Assembly (NCBI RefSeq): GCF_012933505.1
Contig: NZ_JABBNB010000008.1
Coordinates: 62,001-126,000, forward strand
Length of the DNA: 64,000 bases
Origin: Gordonia asplenii
GTDB lineage: Bacteria; Actinomycetota; Actinomycetes; Mycobacteriales; Mycobacteriaceae
Direction: 5' to 3'
Below the pieces are notes generated by a model. The model was not told the DNA's origin. It saw only the letters and a program-made list of their open reading frames with translations, and searched no databases. Position 1 is the first letter of the stretch, and every line of letters starts with the position of its first letter. This document shows, one piece after another, positions 33,290-43,723 of the stretch. The position numbers and the translations under genes were made by a program.

Positions 33290-34078
33290 TCAGACTTCCA
33301 AATAGTCGATGAACATCCGAAACAATTCCGCTTGGCTCGTGACACCGAGCCGCTGATATGCGTTGTGCCGATGTAATTTCGCGGTGCCTTCGGTGATGTG
33401 CAATTCTTTCGCGACCGACTGACTGCTGTGTCCGCGCAGAATCAAATTCACCACGCGGAATTGTGCGGCGGTCAGTCGGTCGCAGAAGGCCCGCTGCAAC
33501 ACCGACTCGATCTCACCCGGGCGCCGCTCCGACGACGTCGCCGATACGAGCTCGACGTGGCGTCGAATCGCGGCACTGAGCAGCGGCGCGAGCGCGGTCA
33601 ACCCCGCGAACTGGTCGTCGGAGAATTGCTCGCCGCACCGGTTGCGCATCAGCGAATATGTTGCGCGCCAACCGTCGGCGAGTGTCACGACGTATCCGAT
33701 CTCTTCGATCAGCGTGCCGGACTCGTCGGAGATGCACGGATGCACTTCGTGCGACGCCGCGAAATCGGACACGAAGAATTCGTCGGGCGCGACGTCGGCC
33801 ATCCGCCAGAGACCGTCGCCGACGTCGCTGGTGCAGGCGACGTAGAACGGGTCGAGCAGATATCCGCCCTTGAGATAGGAACTCAACGCGTTACGGGACA
33901 CGCTCGCGCTGTATCCGTCGTGAATCAGCAGCGGCGTCGACGACGGGTGAAAGGCGAATATGCACGTCATGTCGAACTCGACGTAGTGCCGGAGGAATTC
34001 GTCGACGGAAGCACCGAATTCGCACGTGCCCACGGCGGACACGATTCGGGAGACTCCGTCGAGTTCCGATTCGATCAC
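33290..34078 (-). CDS. LuxR-type transcriptional regulator
   Basis: A 262-residue protein with a C-terminal LuxR/GerE helix-turn-helix at about 195-255 (LTAAQFRVVNLILRGHSSQSVAKELHITEGTAKLHRHNAYQRLGV). The N-terminal 190 residues are a sensor domain without a phospho-acceptor receiver motif, resembling stand-alone LuxR regulators next to amine or polyol catabolic genes. The GTG at 34078 has AGGAGG five bases upstream. It is divergent from the SDR-oxidase-permease operon at 34205, which it probably activates. The ligand is unknown. Confidence 0.83.
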   Translation of the reverse strand: MIESELDGVSRIVSAVGTCEFGASVDEFLRHYVEFDMTCIFAFHPSSTPLLIHDGYSASVSRNALSSYLKGGYLLDPFYVACTSDVGDGLWRMADVAPDEFFVSDFAASHEVHPCISDESGTLIEEIGYVVTLADGWRATYSLMRNRCGEQFSDDQFAGLTALAPLLSAAIRRHVELVSATSSERRPGEIESVLQRAFCDRLTAAQFRVVNLILRGHSSQSVAKELHITEGTAKLHRHNAYQRLGVTSQAELFRMFIDYLEV

Positions 34079-34204
34079 GTGTGCCTCCTGCCGAAGTTAT
34101 GCCTTTGGGTATATGGACCGCGGTGCGCCCGTCAGCCTAGTGTTGCGCATCACACCTGGTCGATCGGCGATCGGCGGTGCGACAACACGGTAGAGGAGAT
34201 TGCG

Positions 34205-34972
34205 GTGGCGGGCAGACTCGACGGACGAACGGCATTGGTGACCGGCGGTGCAGGGGGCTGTGGATTGGCGGCCAGCCGCCTGTTCGCCAGGGAAGGAGCC
34301 AGGGTCGGCATCCTCGACGTCCCGGCGAGCAACGGTGCGGCGGTCGCCGAAGAGCTGCGCGCCGACGGCTACCACGCGGTGTTCGTCCCCGCTGACGTTT
34401 CGTCGGAGGAACAGGTCAATGCCGCGGTCGGTGCCGTCGAGGCGGCGTTCGGTCCGATCACCGCCCTGATGAACCATGCGGGCATCCTCGCGGCGGCTCC
34501 CTTCCTGGAGACCTCCGTCGAAGAATGGGACCGCATCATGGCGGTCAATGTGCGCGGCATGTTCCTGACGACCCGGGCGGTGCTGCCCGGAATGATCGCG
34601 GCGGGCGGCGGAAGCATCGTCGCCACGTCATCGATCTCCGGAGTCGTCGGCACGCCGATGGAAGTCCTCTACTGCACCAGCAAAGGCGCCTGCCACATGT
34701 TCGCGCGGGCCGTCGCCGTCGAATTCCGCGACCGCAACATCCGCTCCAACGCGGTCTGTCCCGGCTTCATCGCCACCGACCACGGGCGCCGCGAACTGAG
34801 CCTGCTCAGCCGGCACGGCGTCGACGTGTCCGAGGCCGCTATCGCGGCCGGCCAGGGGCGGATGTGTGAACCGGAGGAGGTGGCGGCGTCGGCGCTGTTC
34901 TTGCTCAGCGACGACGCGAGCTTCGTCAACGGTGCCCACCTGTTCGTCGACAACGGCTACACCGCGATCTGA
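34205..34972 (+). CDS. short-chain dehydrogenase/reductase
   Basis: A 255-residue classical SDR from GTG 34205 (GAGGAG upstream). TGGAGGCGL is the nucleotide loop near 12-20, NHAGIL the NNAG equivalent, SSISGVVG holds the serine, and YCTSK the catalytic Tyr/Lys. An aspartate at the end of beta-2 (GILDVP) suggests NAD preference. It should interconvert an alcohol and ketone. It is the first gene of the divergent three-gene run with a lactone oxidase and a permease. Long in-frame extension upstream runs through the opposite LuxR gene and is not coding. Confidence 0.88.
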   Translation: MAGRLDGRTALVTGGAGGCGLAASRLFAREGARVGILDVPASNGAAVAEELRADGYHAVFVPADVSSEEQVNAAVGAVEAAFGPITALMNHAGILAAAPFLETSVEEWDRIMAVNVRGMFLTTRAVLPGMIAAGGGSIVATSSISGVVGTPMEVLYCTSKGACHMFARAVAVEFRDRNIRSNAVCPGFIATDHGRRELSLLSRHGVDVSEAAIAAGQGRMCEPEEVAASALFLLSDDASFVNGAHLFVDNGYTAI

Positions 34973-34988
34973 CCGAAGGCGAATCATC

Positions 34989-36239
34989 ATGGAAATCAAC
35001 GACTTTCATGCAGACCGTACGCACTGGCGCAACTGGGTGGGCAATCAGTCCTGCGTCCGGCAGGAGACCGGCGCCCCTACCAGCGACGACGAACTGAGCT
35101 CACTCGTCGCCGATGCCACCGCGCGCGGCCTCGACGTCCGCGTCGCCGGATCGGGCCATTCGTTCACCCCGGTCGCGCTGACCAACGGTCTGCATCTGAC
35201 GCTGTCGCAGCTGCGCGGCGTCCGCGACATCGACCATGACCGACGCCGGGTGACCGTCGGTGCGGGCACCACCATCAACGAACTGGTCGCCGTACTCAAA
35301 CGCAACGGTCTGTCGATGGTCAACCAGGGCGACATCGATTCCCAGGCCGTCGCGGGCGCGCTCACCACCGGAACCCATGGCACCGGCGCGCGACTGGGCA
35401 ACCTGGCGTCGTCGATCACCGGCATGAGACTCGTACAGACCGACGGTGGCGTGCTCACCGTCGACGGCTCCGACCCCGACCTGCTGGAAGCCTCGCGCGT
35501 CTCGCTGGGCACCCTGGGGGTGATCTCCGAGCTCACCCTGGCTGTGATGGACGCCTACAACCTGCACGAGAAGATCTGGCGCGAAGACTTCGAGTCGGCG
35601 ATGGACCGCCACGACGAACTCGCCGAGCAACACCGGCACTTCGGCTTCTTCTGGTGTCCCACCGAGGCGAGTCGCGACCTGTACTGCCTGCCCGACACCG
35701 CCGCGACGTCGAGCACCGGCGCCACCACCGACGTCTGCGAGATGAAGGTCATGGACATCACCGACGAGGAACCGTTCGAGACCGAATTCGAGAAGGTCGC
35801 CTACAGCTCCGACGTCTACCCGATCACCTACGTGCCCAACTTCCACGAACTCGAATACGCGGTTCCGGTGGCCCACGGCAAAGATGCCGTGCGAGCGGTC
35901 CGCGACTTGATGCTCAACGACTTCCCCGAAGCCCGCTATCCCATCGAGTACCGTTTCACGGCCGGTGACAGTGGCTGGATGAGCCCGTTCTACGAACAGG
36001 ACAGTGTCACCGTGTCGGTGTCGGGGGAGCCGGGCCTGGACTACTGGGACTACCTGCGCGCCGTCGACGAGATTCTGCGCTCGTACGGCTCGCGTCCGCA
36101 CTGGGGCAAGATGCACTTCCTGTCCGGCGAGGACGTCACGCGGCTCTATCCCCGGGCCGACGACTTCCGGAAGCTGCGTCGCAGCCTCGATCCGCAGGGA
36201 CGTTTCCTCAACGAGCACCTGACCCCGCTCTTCGGCTGA
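34989..36239 (+). CDS. FAD-linked aldonolactone/alditol oxidase family protein
   Basis: A 416-residue oxidase of the VAO flavoprotein fold. The FAD domain has VRVAGSGHSFTPVALTNG, whose His is at the usual covalent flavin position, then GALTTGTHGTGARLGNLAS. The C-terminal ALO domain ends in RPHWGKMHFLSGEDVTRLYPR, typical of L-gulonolactone/D-arabinonolactone oxidases and actinobacterial alditol oxidases. These oxidise a sugar lactone or polyol and reduce O2 or a carrier. It is 16 bp after the SDR stop, so the two may oxidise a polyol or related alcohol in turn. Exact substrate unknown. Confidence 0.88.
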   Translation: MEINDFHADRTHWRNWVGNQSCVRQETGAPTSDDELSSLVADATARGLDVRVAGSGHSFTPVALTNGLHLTLSQLRGVRDIDHDRRRVTVGAGTTINELVAVLKRNGLSMVNQGDIDSQAVAGALTTGTHGTGARLGNLASSITGMRLVQTDGGVLTVDGSDPDLLEASRVSLGTLGVISELTLAVMDAYNLHEKIWREDFESAMDRHDELAEQHRHFGFFWCPTEASRDLYCLPDTAATSSTGATTDVCEMKVMDITDEEPFETEFEKVAYSSDVYPITYVPNFHELEYAVPVAHGKDAVRAVRDLMLNDFPEARYPIEYRFTAGDSGWMSPFYEQDSVTVSVSGEPGLDYWDYLRAVDEILRSYGSRPHWGKMHFLSGEDVTRLYPRADDFRKLRRSLDPQGRFLNEHLTPLFG

Positions 36240-36265
36240 GCCGACGTCACTTCTCAAGGAGTCTC

Positions 36266-37897
36266 ATGTCCACCACCGACGACGCGCTGTCCGACGACGC
36301 GAAACTCGCGCAACTCGGCTATAAGAGCGAGCTCAAACGATCCTTCTCCGGTTTCTCGAACTTCGCGATCTCGTTCTCGGTCATTTCCATTCTCAGTGGC
36401 CCGTTCATCAGCTTCTTCATCGGCTGGAACAACGGCGGGCCGATGGCGATCTCGTGGGGTTGGCCGGTGGTCAGTCTGATGATCATCGCGGTCGGGCTCT
36501 GCATGGGCGAGCTCGTGTCCGCCATGCCGACGTCGGGCGGGATGTACTACTGGTCGGCGAAGCTGGGGTCGATCCGATCGAGCTACTTCACCGGCTGGCT
36601 CGACTTCCTCGGTCTGCTCGGGATAGTCGCGGCCGTCGCCTACGGCGCGGCGACCTTCGTCGACGTGACCATCTCCGCGTACAGCGACAGTTGGGCGGCC
36701 GGATACTCGCTGACCCGGGTATTCGTGATCTTCGTCGTCCTACTGGCGCTGGTCACCGTCGTGTCGATCTTCTCCAGTCACCTGCTGTCGATCATGAACA
36801 GCATCTCCGTGTGGTGGCACGTCGCTGGTGTGGCAGCGATCATCGCGATCCTGGTCCTTGTGCCCGGCCATCACGGCACCGTGTCGGACGTCTTTCTCCA
36901 GCGCGTCAACAACACTGGCTTCTTCGGTGGAAGCACATCGGGAATGGGCTTCATCTTCATTGTGCTTCCGCTCTCGATGATCCTGCCGCAATTCACGATC
37001 ACCGGCTACGACGCGTCGTGTCACATGTCCGAGGAGACGGTCGGCGCGTCCGACGCCGCTGCGAAGGGCATCTGGCGGGCGATCATGTACTCGGCCATCG
37101 CCGGCTGGGTTCTGTTGTTGGCCATGCTGTTCGCGGTGTCCGACGCCGAGGGCGTGACCAAGAGCGGCGGCAGCTCGGTCGCGGTGCTGCAGCAGGCGCT
37201 CGGACAGCCGTGGTTCGGCCTGGTTCTGGTCATCTCGACGGTGGGGCAGCTGTTCTGTGCACTGGCCTGTATGACCTCGACGACCCGCATGCTGTTCGCG
37301 TTCAGTCGTGACGGCGCTGTTCCCGGTGCGCGATTCTGGACGCGACTGTCTCGCAAGGGTGTTCCCGTCTACAGCGTCCTGCTGGTCGCGGTGCTGGCGA
37401 TCCTGCTCACGCTGCCCGCACTGGTGCGCGTCGACATCAACGGCGCACCCGTTCCAGTCGCGTTCAACGCGGTCGTGACGATCGGTGTGGTCGGGCTGTA
37501 CCTCGCCTTCGCGATCCCGATCTTCCAGCGCTGGCGCAAGGGCGACGACTTCGCGGTCGGCACCTGGAGCATCGGCCGTCACTATCGCTGGCTGTGTCCG
37601 TTCGCCGTCGTCGAGATCGGCATCACCACGGTCATCGCGCTCATGCCGAGTTCGACCGGTGGTGTCCCGTGGCTCGACGGATTCTCCTGGAAATACGTGA
37701 ACTACACCCCGCTCGTCGTCGGCGGAACGCTGCTGGTGCTGTGGGCGATCTGGGAATTGTGGGTCAAGAAGATCTACACCGGTCCGCGCGAGACCGTGAA
37801 CCTGCCGGCCGGTCTGTCGTCGGCCGACGAGCTGAACGCCGAATGGGACGAGACGCATCCCGGTCACCACGGGCATACCGTGACCGCACCGAAGTAG
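36266..37897 (+). CDS. APC-family amino-acid/amine permease (GABA permease-like)
   Basis: A 543-residue permease with about 12 helices. LGYKSELKRSFSGFSNFAISFSVIS at the N-terminus and MYYWSAKLGS mark the ACT/BAT group that carries GABA, choline or other amino compounds. FTITGYDASCHMSEET near 248 is also typical. It is 26 bp after the oxidase gene and ends the LuxR-linked operon, so its cargo is probably the operon substrate. That suggests an amino-alcohol or amino-polyol rather than a plain sugar alcohol, but this is inference. Confidence 0.87.
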   Translation: MSTTDDALSDDAKLAQLGYKSELKRSFSGFSNFAISFSVISILSGPFISFFIGWNNGGPMAISWGWPVVSLMIIAVGLCMGELVSAMPTSGGMYYWSAKLGSIRSSYFTGWLDFLGLLGIVAAVAYGAATFVDVTISAYSDSWAAGYSLTRVFVIFVVLLALVTVVSIFSSHLLSIMNSISVWWHVAGVAAIIAILVLVPGHHGTVSDVFLQRVNNTGFFGGSTSGMGFIFIVLPLSMILPQFTITGYDASCHMSEETVGASDAAAKGIWRAIMYSAIAGWVLLLAMLFAVSDAEGVTKSGGSSVAVLQQALGQPWFGLVLVISTVGQLFCALACMTSTTRMLFAFSRDGAVPGARFWTRLSRKGVPVYSVLLVAVLAILLTLPALVRVDINGAPVPVAFNAVVTIGVVGLYLAFAIPIFQRWRKGDDFAVGTWSIGRHYRWLCPFAVVEIGITTVIALMPSSTGGVPWLDGFSWKYVNYTPLVVGGTLLVLWAIWELWVKKIYTGPRETVNLPAGLSSADELNAEWDETHPGHHGHTVTAPK

Positions 37898-37903
37898 GCG
37901 CCA

Positions 37904-37963
37904 TACCACGGTGATTGGCTCGTACCACGGGAATTCGCGTGGTACGAGCAAATCACCGTGGTA
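37904..37963. repeat. 60-bp palindrome directly before the HAD phosphatase gene
   Basis: The arms 37904-37929 and 37938-37963 are complementary at 25 of 26 positions, around an 8-bp loop that includes GAATTC. Each arm begins and ends with TACCACG, so the repeat is nested. It could terminate the permease transcript. It ends three bases before the ATG at 37967, leaving no room for a normal ribosome site. Confidence 0.8.
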
Positions 37964-37966
37964 CGA

Positions 37967-39241
37967 ATGCGTCGCCCGGGCCGTGCGCTCGTCGGCGCCG
38001 TCCTGATCACCTTGGCCGCGTCGGGGGTCGCGGCCGGCTCGACGTCGGGTGCGGGCGACGCCGCTGCCGCCCCCAGGGTCTGCCCGAAGCTCGACGCCGG
38101 TCTGGCGTGGTACGGCACCAATCGTGAACGGCTGCAAGCGATCATCGACGCCAACAGCCCGTGCGCGGGTACCTGGAAGGGCAAGCGCGCGCCGGTCGCG
38201 CTCTTCGACTGGGACAACACGGTGGTCAAGAACGACATCGGATACGGCACCAACTATTGGATGCTGCGCCACGACAAGGTCCTGCAGCCGCCCAACGCCG
38301 ACTGGAAGGCCGCTCACCGATACATGACGACAGCCGCAGCGAACGCTCTGCGCAAGGCGTGCGGAACGTCGACGCCGCCCGGACTGCCGCTGCCGACGTC
38401 GTCGAACAAGGCGTGCGCCGACGAGATCCTCGCCGTCCTCGACGACGAGACATCAAGCGGCGCAAAGGCATTCGCGGGCTATGTCGCCCGACGCACACTC
38501 GGCGACTACGAGTTCAGCGGTGCTCTCGCCGCCGGGCACACCGCCGCCGAGCTGACGGGGTTCGCCGCCGCGGCCAAGGTGCACAACCTGCGCGCCCCGA
38601 TCGGTGCGCAGGACACCGTCGGATCACGCCGGGTCGACGGCTACATCCGGGTGTACCCGCAGATCAAGAACCTCATCGCAGTGCTCAAGGGCAACGGCAT
38701 CGTGCCGTGGGTGGTCTCGGCGTCGCCGGAGCCGATCGTCACCGTGTGGGCGCCCGAGGTGGGTATCGACGCCGCACACACCGTCGGAGTCCGCTACGAG
38801 ACGCTCCTCGGCCGGCTGACCGCCCGGCCGCAGGCGTGCGGCGGCGCGTCGAACGCGATCACCTACGTCGACGGCAAACGCTGCTGGGCCAATCAAGCGA
38901 TCTTCGGGATCACCGGACCGGCGGCGTGGCGGCAGGCTCCGGCCGACGTCCGGCAGATCCTCGCCGCGGGCGACTCGACCACCGACGTCACCTTCGTCTC
39001 CGACGCCACCAAGGGACACCTGGTCATCAATCGCAACAAGACGGAGTTGATGTGCCGCGCCTACGACAATCGGGACGGCAACTGGGTGATCAATCCGATG
39101 TTCATCGACCCGGAGAAGCAACAGACGACCCGGTATCCGTGTTCGACGTCGGGCTACACCGCGTCCAACGGCGCCCAGTTGCCGCTGCGCCGTGCTGATG
39201 GCTCGATCGTGCCGGATCAGGTAGACAGCGTGCACGGCTGA
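37967..39241 (+). CDS. secreted HAD-superfamily phosphatase (phosphorylcholine phosphatase-like)
   Basis: A 424-residue exported protein. MRRPGRALVGAVLITLAASG and a following AAAA-P cleavage region form a Sec signal peptide. HAD motif I is LFDWDNTVVKND (Asp81 and Asp83), motif II is WVVSASPEP, and motif IV is AAGDSTTDVTFV. The long insertion between I and II matches PchP-like enzymes acting on phosphocholine or other small phosphates. Cysteines (VCPK, SPCAGTW, KACGTS, NKACAD, RYPCST) suit an exported protein. The start abuts a long palindrome, so translation may begin on a leaderless or structure-controlled mRNA. Confidence 0.85.
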   Translation: MRRPGRALVGAVLITLAASGVAAGSTSGAGDAAAAPRVCPKLDAGLAWYGTNRERLQAIIDANSPCAGTWKGKRAPVALFDWDNTVVKNDIGYGTNYWMLRHDKVLQPPNADWKAAHRYMTTAAANALRKACGTSTPPGLPLPTSSNKACADEILAVLDDETSSGAKAFAGYVARRTLGDYEFSGALAAGHTAAELTGFAAAAKVHNLRAPIGAQDTVGSRRVDGYIRVYPQIKNLIAVLKGNGIVPWVVSASPEPIVTVWAPEVGIDAAHTVGVRYETLLGRLTARPQACGGASNAITYVDGKRCWANQAIFGITGPAAWRQAPADVRQILAAGDSTTDVTFVSDATKGHLVINRNKTELMCRAYDNRDGNWVINPMFIDPEKQQTTRYPCSTSGYTASNGAQLPLRRADGSIVPDQVDSVHG

Positions 39242-39297
39242 TCCGACCCTCGGAGCACCTCCCCGTTCCAGCCGGCGGACTTACTACAGTTGGCTCC

Positions 39298-40407
39298 GTG
39301 ACCGACGAGAGTCTGCGCGCAGCCACCCGCTTTTGGCGTGCGTTGCGCTCTCCCGGCGTCGAGACGACTCGATATCGGTTCTTTCTGCATCAGATCTCGA
39401 TCATCGAGCCGCGCGCGCTGCGAGTGATCAGTCGCGTCGTCGGCTGGGTGTGCATTCTCATCGGTCTCGGGGCACCGGTGCTGTTGTTGTATCCGCGGAT
39501 CGGTGTGTGGCGCGAGGCCGTCCTGGTCGGGGTGGTCGCAATCGGTTGCGTCGTGTGGGGAGCCATCTGGATCCGCTACGGGTGGCCGACCCTGCGCTGG
39601 GCATACCTGTTCGTCGTGATGGGCGACGCCGCCGACGTCGTCATCATGCCGGTGGTTCCGTTTCCGCTGGCGCGATTCGGCGTGATCGCGGTGCTCACCG
39701 TCGTCGGCCTGTTCACCGGCGGCATCCTCGGCTGGCGCGTGTTGCTTGCGCAATGCGTCTTCTGCACGGGGTGGCTGGGTGTCGTGGTGTGGTGGACGGT
39801 CGCGCTCGACGCCGAGCCGCTCCTGGTGGTCGCCGTGTACAGCGTGCCGGTCTTCTTCGTCACCGTAGTCTCGCCGGCAATCGTGCAGTTCGCGGTGGAG
39901 TTGACGCTGCGGGGTTTGCGCAGCGCCACGGTCGGCTCGACGCGTGACGCCCTCACCGGCGCCGTCAACCGTCGCGGATGGGAGGCATCGGCGCAGCAGT
40001 TCCTGGCGAGTCTGCCGCCGACCGGCGTCGTCGCACTGATCATCGTCGATCTCGACGGGTTCAAGAAGCTCAACGACGAAGCAGGTCATCTGGTCGGTGA
40101 CCAGGCACTGCGCCGGACCGTCGACAGTCTCGCGGCGGTGCAGCCGGGGGCGCCGGTGGGACGCTTCGGCGGCGACGAATTCGCGGCCCTGTATCACCTG
40201 CCCGCTACCGCGGACGCCGCCGACGTCGGCCATCGTGTCAGCAGACTCATCGCGATGTGCTCGTCCCCGTCGGTCACCGCCAGCGTCGGGGTCGCCTACT
40301 CGCCGGTCGACGCCGGGCCGCTCGACCTCGAGCAGATGCACGCGTGCGCCGACGCCGCGATGTACCGGGTCAAACGGTCCGGCGGCGACGGCGCGGCGGT
40401 GGCGTGA
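39298..40407 (+). CDS. membrane diguanylate cyclase (GGDEF)
   Basis: A 369-residue protein with about six membrane helices in the first 195 residues and a C-terminal GGDEF domain. The domain starts with RDALTGAVNRRGW and holds DLDGFKKLNDEAGH and the intact active site RFGGDEFAAL near 290. No RxxD inhibitory site is seen five residues before GGDEF, so product inhibition may be absent. It should make cyclic di-GMP from two GTP. The GTG start at 39298 is used. There is no EAL or PilZ gene nearby; the signal sensed by the membrane part is unknown. Confidence 0.9.
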   Translation: MTDESLRAATRFWRALRSPGVETTRYRFFLHQISIIEPRALRVISRVVGWVCILIGLGAPVLLLYPRIGVWREAVLVGVVAIGCVVWGAIWIRYGWPTLRWAYLFVVMGDAADVVIMPVVPFPLARFGVIAVLTVVGLFTGGILGWRVLLAQCVFCTGWLGVVVWWTVALDAEPLLVVAVYSVPVFFVTVVSPAIVQFAVELTLRGLRSATVGSTRDALTGAVNRRGWEASAQQFLASLPPTGVVALIIVDLDGFKKLNDEAGHLVGDQALRRTVDSLAAVQPGAPVGRFGGDEFAALYHLPATADAADVGHRVSRLIAMCSSPSVTASVGVAYSPVDAGPLDLEQMHACADAAMYRVKRSGGDGAAVA

Positions 40408-40486
40408 CGGCTCGGCCGTATCCTCCGATCGGAGTAACCTGCCGAGATGCGCGGCGCCGGCACGAATGGGCTGCGACGATGTGGTG

Positions 40487-40780
40487 ATGCTGAAGAAGGT
40501 CATCGTCATGGCGGGTGTCGCGCTGGCGAGCTCGCTGCTCGCTCCGACTGCTCAGGCGAGCACTCCCAATCCCGGGGATGCCTGCACCAGTCCAGGAACG
40601 GTGACCTCGCCGACGTACGGTGCGTTGACCTGCGACATGCAGGCTCAGACGTGGATCAGCGGCAGTCTCAGCGGCGGCCGGGTCACCGTCGGCGGGCCGT
40701 GCGGACTCGCTGGCGACGTTCGTCTCGCCCACGGCGAAGACCTAGCCCGGTGCGTGAACGGTACCTGGCAGACAAGGTGA
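40487..40780 (+). CDS. small secreted protein, four cysteines
   Basis: A 97-residue protein with a Sec signal (MLKKVIVMAGVALASSLLAPTAQA, then STPN). The mature 73 residues contain four cysteines (GDACTSPG, LTCDMQ, GPCGLAG, LARCVNG), probably two disulfides, and resemble small exported mycobacterial proteins with a G-x-x-C-x3-G pattern. In-frame GTGs just upstream (40481, 40484) are alternative starts. Function unknown. Confidence 0.65.
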   Translation: MLKKVIVMAGVALASSLLAPTAQASTPNPGDACTSPGTVTSPTYGALTCDMQAQTWISGSLSGGRVTVGGPCGLAGDVRLAHGEDLARCVNGTWQTR

Positions 40781-40862
40781 TCTCCGTGCGGGATTTGGCG
40801 ATCTTCGGCGTGTTGCGTCCGACCTGTCCGCCACCGCGTCGACACTTGGGTACTTTTGACAG

Positions 40863-41543
40863 ATGCTAGATGACGAGCCCGAGTGGGGTGACTTCGAGTT
40901 CGAACGCAAATTCGTGCTCGCGGGTGTCCCGGCGTCGGCCGTTCAGGATCCGACGCCCGCGCTGATCGTCCAGGCCTATGTGTTCGCCGCCGACGGCTAT
41001 GCCGTGCGGGTGCGCGTCCAAGCGCCGGCGGCCGCGCTCTCCGACGCGGCCCTGAGTCCCGCCGAACTCGATCCGGCTGCGCTGATCGACGGTATCGGCG
41101 ACGCGGCCGACCTCGCGACCATGGGCGCGAAGGGGCCGGCGGCGGGCGGCACCCGCTACGAGGCGGAACGCGAGATCGACCTGCTGGTGGCCGGTCAGAT
41201 CATCCGGCGCAGCGACCATGTCGTCGCCAAGCGGCGCTATTCGCTCTGGCTCGGCGACGACGGCTGGGTGATCGACGAATTCCTCGGTTCCGACGCACCG
41301 CTGGTCATCGCCGAGGTGGAGCGCAGTGGACCGGTCACCGACCTCGTCATCCCCGACTTCTGCATCACCGAAGTCTCCGACGATCCGCGCTTCGCCAACG
41401 AATCGCTCGCCTATACACCGTATTGCGGCTGGCAACAGCAGTTCGAACGGGAACTCGACATCGAGGGACCGCACTTCCTGCAGGGACTGGGGCGCAACCG
41501 GATGGGCCAGTCCGGCCCAACGTCGGTGTGGAATCCGGAGTAG
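40863..41543 (+). CDS. CYTH-domain protein
   Basis: A 226-residue protein that begins with the CYTH signature FEFERKFVL (ExExK-like) near residue 11. Alternating charged strands follow (VRVRVQA, YEAEREIDLLV, VVAKRRYSLWL, VIAEVERSG), as in the triphosphate tunnel metalloenzyme fold. Members hydrolyse inorganic triphosphate or thiamine triphosphate; some are cyclases. It stands alone and is convergent with vapC, with only 5 bp between the stops. Confidence 0.75.
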   Translation: MLDDEPEWGDFEFERKFVLAGVPASAVQDPTPALIVQAYVFAADGYAVRVRVQAPAAALSDAALSPAELDPAALIDGIGDAADLATMGAKGPAAGGTRYEAEREIDLLVAGQIIRRSDHVVAKRRYSLWLGDDGWVIDEFLGSDAPLVIAEVERSGPVTDLVIPDFCITEVSDDPRFANESLAYTPYCGWQQQFERELDIEGPHFLQGLGRNRMGQSGPTSVWNPE

Positions 41544-41548
41544 GAGAC

Positions 41549-41983
41549 TCACGCGTCGTCGGGTCGTAGCCGAAACGCGGCACCATGAGCCAGCGGTGTG
41601 ATCGCGCGGAAGTCTCGCCGATCCAGTGTGAGGATGTCGACTGTCGCAAAGGATTCGGCTAGCGCGACGTTGATCGCGTCGGTGAGGTCCGGTTCGAGCG
41701 CGGCATAGGCACGCTGAACGCGGCGCGCGGTTCGCAACAAGTTTGCTGACACTCTTGGGATGGTGAAGCGATCGGTTTCTTCCTGAGCTAGCAGCCAGTC
41801 ATTGATGGACTCGGCGACTCGGCGACTCGAGTTTCGGGTAACCACGTGTTCGAGCTCGAGGAGCACCAGGGGCGAGATGACGGTGAGTGACGCGGACTGC
41901 AACGCGGTCCGAGCGCCGAGGTGATCCGGCTCCGCCACATTGAGCGCGGCGATCAGGCCGGAGGTATCGCCAATCAGAATCAT
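41549..41983 (-). CDS. vapC: VapC-type toxin (PIN-domain ribonuclease)
   Basis: A 144-residue PIN domain. The acidic site is visible as Asp6 (IGDTSGL), Glu in LLELEHV near 43, Asp in PDLTDAINVALAE near 100, and Asp in LTLDRRDF near 118. It should cleave a specific RNA, often a tRNA in this family. It overlaps the antitoxin gene by four bases and is downstream of it, the standard vapBC order. Confidence 0.9.
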   Translation of the reverse strand: MILIGDTSGLIAALNVAEPDHLGARTALQSASLTVISPLVLLELEHVVTRNSSRRVAESINDWLLAQEETDRFTIPRVSANLLRTARRVQRAYAALEPDLTDAINVALAESFATVDILTLDRRDFRAITPLAHGAAFRLRPDDA

Positions 41984-42228
41984 TCGTCGGCGGCGCGGGT
42001 GTTGACGCGCTCAGCCACCGTTTCGTGGATGTCTTGCGCGGACAGCGGTCTGCCCAGATCGATCACCGGGATGTCGAGGTCGGTGTCCCAGCGGCGTGAG
42101 CGGAGAGCGACGAGATGAAATGCTTCTCTGAATATTTCCGATTCAGGTCGCCCTTCGCGCCGGGCTGCGGCCTTGACCAGTTCCAGGTCCTTCTCGTCGA
42201 CCATCACCGTTGTCTTCTTCAATGCCAT
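41980..42228 (-). CDS. vapB: VapB-type antitoxin (ribbon-helix-helix)
   Basis: An 82-residue protein: MALKKTTVMVDEKDLELVKAAARREGRPESEIFREAFHLVA is a ribbon-helix-helix DNA-binding domain, and the C-terminal half (DIPVIDLGRPLSAQD) is the toxin-binding tail. The start at 42228 directly abuts a 30-bp palindrome, which is the expected autoregulatory operator. The same frame continues upstream through the rox gene, but that part is not coding. Confidence 0.88.
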   Translation of the reverse strand: MALKKTTVMVDEKDLELVKAAARREGRPESEIFREAFHLVALRSRRWDTDLDIPVIDLGRPLSAQDIHETVAERVNTRAADE

Positions 42229-43667
<1,439 letters not shown>

Positions 43668-43723
43668 TCACTTCGCCGGTCGGTCGTTCGCCGGCCCGCA
43701 GCAGTCGAGTCTGCACCATGGTC

